Shown one piece after another: positions 21,165 to 22,575 of a stretch of 22,575 bases of DNA; positions within the stretch are counted from its first letter, which is position 1, and the number at the start of each line of letters is the position of its first letter. A program made the translations under genes and the position numbers. Where the stretch lies: assembly GCA_032095175.1 (NCBI GenBank), contig DAMCZI010000058.1:1-22575 (forward strand), in the 5' to 3' direction. This DNA is from DAMCZI01 sp032095175 (lineage in GTDB: Bacteria > Bacillota > Clostridia > Clostridiales > Caloramatoraceae). Under the pieces are notes generated by a model. It was given only the letters and a program-made list of their open reading frames with translations, ran no database searches and was not told the DNA's origin.

Positions 21165-22328
21165 TTATTTAAGTTCAAACTGTATTTTTTTATCCATATT
21201 TATTGCAAACATTCTTCCATCTTCAGGATCATCAATGTCAACTGATTTTGATGCATATAAAAGGATTCCATCCTTAACATCAATATATGGCATAAAGCCT
21301 CCTGATGTTAACACACTCTCATATGAATTTTTTAGCTTTTTCTTATAAAGCTTTCCTGAATCAAAATCATCCATATAGTATAAGGACCCATCATGTATTG
21401 TGAAATATAAAGCCATGTCAGCTACAATGCTTTCAGTACCATTTTTTAAATTTATTTTATATATCTTTGCTTTTCCATTTTCTAAAAATGCAGTATGGTA
21501 TAGATTATCCCCATCTATTGCCATATTTCCCCCATCAAAATCTGCTCCCTGCTGTATTACATAATGGCTGCAAAGCATTTCCTTTTTCATTGTTCTTAGA
21601 TTTGTCTTATATAATTTTAAATCGTTATTATCTATATAATATATATAGTCACCATAAACCTCATATAAAGGATATATGTTATCCATTACCTTTTCCCATT
21701 TCCCCCCCTCTATGCTTGCTCTATATATTGAAAACATATCCCAGGTATATATCCATTGCTCTGACAGCTTAGTGTATCTTTTAACTCCAGATATAAAATC
21801 AACCTTAAGTTCATCATTAACAGTACTTGAACTTCCATCCTGATATACCATATGTAAATTTAAAGAATCATCAAAGTAATATAGAGAATCATTGTACTCC
21901 AAAAAATTCTCACTTGAACAGAGTAGATTTTCTGATATCCCTTCTACTTTTTTGCTGTCTACATTAACTCTGTTAAAAGAAAAATCTTCAAGGCTTATAT
22001 AGTATATCCACCCATTATCATATATGAGACCAATTTCATTAGCTCTATTTCCGCTTATCAATTGTTTGGTACCATTGTCAATATTTAACCCATATATACA
22101 ATTATCTGCAAGACTTATATAATATATATTTTCTTCATTTACAGAGTACAGTTCTGGGAAAACCAAGGATATTTTTTTATCTTCCTTTGATGGTGATTTT
22201 GCATTAGGCTTGTACATACCTTTAAAATTCCATACAACAAAAATAAACAAAAGTATCAAAACAATAAGGATTACTGACTTTATTGTTTTTTTTATTCTTA
22301 CATGGTATGAATTATTTATCTTGTCCAT
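21165..22328 (-). CDS. DUF5050-type membrane-anchored beta-propeller-like protein (387 aa)
   Basis: An N-terminal anchor at residues 15-34 (IKSVILIVLILLFIFVVW) puts the rest outside the membrane. The outer part has repeated units of about 40-50 residues with the pattern IYYISLADNCIYGLNIDNG, WIYYISLEDFSFNRVNVD, SLYYFDDSLNLHMVYQDG, YIYYIDNNDLKLYKTNL and SLYYMDDFDSGKLYKKKL. Each is an Ile/Leu-Tyr-Tyr strand, a turn, then a strand ending in a Leu/Asn position. This is typical of DUF5050 proteins, which probably fold as a beta-propeller; the ligand is unknown. The ATG at 22328 follows GGAGGG. It is the first gene of a two-gene unit. Confidence 0.75.
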   Translation of the reverse strand: MDKINNSYHVRIKKTIKSVILIVLILLFIFVVWNFKGMYKPNAKSPSKEDKKISLVFPELYSVNEENIYYISLADNCIYGLNIDNGTKQLISGNRANEIGLIYDNGWIYYISLEDFSFNRVNVDSKKVEGISENLLCSSENFLEYNDSLYYFDDSLNLHMVYQDGSSSTVNDELKVDFISGVKRYTKLSEQWIYTWDMFSIYRASIEGGKWEKVMDNIYPLYEVYGDYIYYIDNNDLKLYKTNLRTMKKEMLCSHYVIQQGADFDGGNMAIDGDNLYHTAFLENGKAKIYKINLKNGTESIVADMALYFTIHDGSLYYMDDFDSGKLYKKKLKNSYESVLTSGGFMPYIDVKDGILLYASKSVDIDDPEDGRMFAINMDKKIQFELK

Positions 22329-22350
22329 AATAGCCCTCCAAAAATATAAC

Positions 22351-22383
22351 TTAATATTGATTATATTCTTTAATCATTTCCAT
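22351..22383 (-). other. Possible short leader ORF before the DUF5050 gene
   Basis: GGAGG at 22387-22391 precedes ATG codons at 22383 and 22377 that open an 8-10 codon frame (MIKEYNQY) ending 22 bases before the next gene. It may be a decoy or leader peptide; the evidence is only the ribosome binding site. Confidence 0.25.
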
Positions 22384-22575
22384 TTTCCTCCAATTTTATA
22401 ACCATAATCATACCCAAAAATACTATTTATATTTACACAAAACTTGATTTACTCCCCTGATATAATTTATGTACTACATCTGTTACCAGCATTACCCACA
22501 AAGTTACAATATATTTAGGTGTATTAAAGAAAATAACAAGTCAAAGATTTTGAGGATATTTTGCGTCAGACGAGG

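Noticed and set aside
22441..22575. Promoter and part of a repeat or gene at the right edge
   Set aside because: A TATAAT-like box is present near 22460, but no -35 at proper spacing and no open frame can be judged before the window ends.

Overview
The window is AT-rich with strong GGAGG-type ribosome binding sites, U-tailed hairpin terminators and Gram-positive protein types (DegV/FakB-like protein, lipobox lipoprotein, YkuD-like wall enzyme, DUF6512 and DUF5050-type proteins). It is most likely a chromosomal segment of a Clostridium-like firmicute. This is inferred from composition and families; no ribosomal marker is present.

Layout. Bases 1-105 are the last 35 codons of a DUF6512-type membrane protein; a full second copy lies at 17462-18019. 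From about 200 to 11966, nearly everything is on the minus strand and forms one decayed polymorphic-toxin (Rhs/YD-repeat) island. Read in the direction of transcription it contains: a large Rhs gene (11966 to 5058) ending in an HYD1-type ADP-ribosyltransferase tip; a DUF6881-like immunity gene; a DarG-like macrodomain gene; an orphan toxin tip with its own copy of the Rhs core end, followed by an immunity-type gene; a broken small immunity-like gene fused to the tail of another toxin; a HEAT-repeat immunity candidate; and a last orphan toxin tip with its downstream gene. The big Rhs gene is damaged. An in-frame TAA interrupts it at 11457-11459, and its 5' part is replaced by an insertion sequence (about 11967-13689) with an IS4-like DDE transposase.

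Right of the IS are ordinary single genes: a secreted or anchored M28 zinc peptidase (minus strand) divergent from a small secreted Cys-containing protein, a small hypothetical, a YkuD L,D-transpeptidase remnant lacking its catalytic segment, the complete DUF6512 gene behind a perfect 13-bp inverted repeat, a two-gene unit with a lipoprotein, a palindromic repeat element, a DegV-family lipid-binding protein, and a two-gene unit of a membrane-anchored DUF5050-type protein and an unknown.

Biological reading. The left half looks like an Rhs toxin-diversification locus. Short blocks of homology (207 bp at the core end, 56 bp just before the toxin domains) would let orphan tips recombine onto the main gene. 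Most toxin-coding parts are broken or promoterless while most immunity-type genes are intact, so the present function may be mainly protection. The most interesting point is an ADP-ribosyltransferase toxin with an ADP-ribose-removing macrodomain encoded just after its immunity gene.
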